From Arion vulgaris (lineage: Eukaryota; Mollusca; Gastropoda; Stylommatophora; Arionidae), in NCBI GenBank assembly GCA_020796225.1, contig CM036775.1, positions 14,476,671-14,540,670 on the forward strand: a DNA stretch of 64,000 nt, in the 5' to 3' direction. The position numbers were made by a program, and so were the translations under genes. Below, one piece after another: positions 62,905 to 64,000 of the stretch (position 1 is its first letter; each line of letters starts with the position of its first letter). The notes under the pieces were generated by a model. That model was not told the DNA's origin, ran no database searches, and saw nothing but the letters and a program-made list of their open reading frames with translations.

Positions 62905-63300
62905 TCAGTTATCTGTTACATGAGGACTATCATCATAGCACTCCGGACATGCCCATAGGTGCTCCGATCTCTGCCTCAGCAAATCCAGCAGCCTCCAGCG
63001 ACCCAAAACGCCAGTTCGATAAATATTTCTTCCACCCCTTTCAACTGCCAACGAAGGACAGGTCTTCAACATATGTCTTCCAGCTCTTCCTCTCTCTCTT
63101 GCCATCCCTTTCAACTCTTTACATGTTTTACCTATCCTTTTAATATCAGTCTTCATCTCTCTTCTCCAGGTATGTCTAGGCCTTCCCCTATTCCTCTTTC
63201 TCTGCGGGTTCCAAAACAGTGCTTGTCTTGCAATACTTCTGGTCGTTCTGCTCAATATGTGTCCTATCCATCGTCTCTTCCTGGGCTCTTTCTCCACTGG
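62905..63300 (-). pseudogene. Two LINE ends joined
   Basis: 62905-63045 is the second-family RNase H LINE tail (RTGVLGRWRLLDLLRQ, CPECYDD). 63046-63300 reads KRRWIGHILSRTTRSIARQA and RNRGRPRHTWRREMKTDIKR, an RTE-like tail. Confidence 0.78.
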
Positions 63301-63448
63301 TATCTGCTTAGTTCTTTCTCCACTGGTATCTGCTTAGTTCTTTCTCCACTGGTATCTGCTTAGTTCTTTCTCCACTGGTATCTGTTTAGTTCTTTCTCCA
63401 CTGGTATCTGCTTAGTTCTTTCTCCACTGGTAATTGCTTAGTTCTTTC
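63290..63448. repeat. 26-bp minisatellite
   Basis: Six units of tttctccactggtatctgct plus tagttc, starting in the LINE relic segment ctttctccactgg. Confidence 0.94.
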
Positions 63449-63451
63449 TCT

Positions 63452-64000
63452 GAGTTCTTCTTCTTCTTCTTCTGCGTTCTTACTAGATTGGGATTTTGGA
63501 TTCTCTAATAAAGGCAGTCATCTGCCTCAGATTATCAGTCACGACATACAGTTTGTCTTCTGCGTTCTCACTAGATTGGGATTTTGGATTCTCTAATAAA
63601 GGCAGTCATCTGCCTCAGATTATCAGTCACGACATACAGTTTGTCTTCTGCGTTCTTACTAGATTGGGATTTTGGATTCTCTAATAAAGGCAGTCATCTG
63701 CCTCAGATTATCAGTCACGACATACAGTTTGTCTTCTGCGTTCTTACTAGATTGGGATTTCGGATTCTCTAATAAAGGCAGTCATCTGCCTCAGATTATC
63801 AGTCACGACATACAGTTTGTCTTGGACGCTGGTATAAGTGGGCCACCTCTTTCTTCTCAAGTCTGCATACTGGGGGCATTCTGTAGGATATAATTCCTAT
63901 GATTTCTGCTTCCCCGTTTATGCCGACCTCTTCCCGCAGTAAGTTTTGGCCACCCTCATGATGGCAGGTCTGACATTCTTACTGCATGGCTAAATCTCCG
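63452..64000 (-). repeat. S2/jockey composite with 88-bp satellite, runs off the window
   Basis: Four units at 88-base steps (63472-63825) of tctgcgttcttactagattg, attctctaataaaggcagtc, atcagtcacgacatacagtt, then single-copy composite (63826-64000) matching 49550-49740 reversed. Confidence 0.92.

Overview
This 64 kb window is eukaryotic, from an invertebrate animal with a large, repeat-packed genome. I see no bacterial gene, operon, rRNA or functional tRNA. The evidence is GT-AG introns, tRNA-derived SINEs with A and B boxes, several LINE clades, hAT transposons with 8-bp target duplications, and dozens of satellites. An arthropod is a reasonable guess, but nothing here proves the lineage.

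The window holds one real host gene, on the plus strand from 20989 to beyond the right edge. It is a secreted protein of the C16orf89 / DUF4735 (UPF0764) family. Seven small exons (20989-21208, 25182-25312, 29008-29184, 36911-37028, 45722-45887, 48275-48443, 61856-61938) give about 356 codons, with the last exon or exons outside the window. Every junction is GT-AG and every phase agrees. Exon 3 carries two apparent single-base losses that break the frame. No single open reading frame reveals this gene because its introns (2.4 to 13.4 kb) are made almost wholly of mobile elements and satellites.

Layout. 1-20.9 kb is intergenic or upstream: LINE 3-prime relics, many SINEs, and satellites (44, 88, 57, 27, 18 and 63 bp units, plus a 0.6 kb GAA array). 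Intron 1 holds LINE and SINE relics, a small MITE, a GAA array and a 0.87 kb GAT/GAA array. Intron 2 holds hAT MITEs and a 2.5 kb 30-bp minisatellite that runs into the exon 3 acceptor. Intron 3 holds a hAT MITE split by a 3.3 kb LINE, more hAT copies and a LINE fragment. Intron 4 holds SINE-in-LINE and LINE-in-SINE nests, two copies of a 0.57 kb unclassified retroelement, LINE-born satellites and a U2 snRNA fragment. Intron 5 holds 42-bp and 22-bp satellites, the latter touching the exon 6 acceptor. Intron 6 holds a full-length 3.27 kb LINE inside a hAT MITE, and a full-length 4.17 kb RNase H LINE inside a ZMYM-like hAT, itself inside an older LINE.

Two patterns stand out. First, three exons (3, 6, 7) have tandem copies of their own 3-prime splice-site region directly upstream. 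Second, many satellites began as pieces of LINE or SINE sequence, and some still sit at their birthplace. All LINE copies seen are frame-broken, so I annotate them as relics rather than genes. Family names given to SINEs (S1-S10) are local labels for this window.
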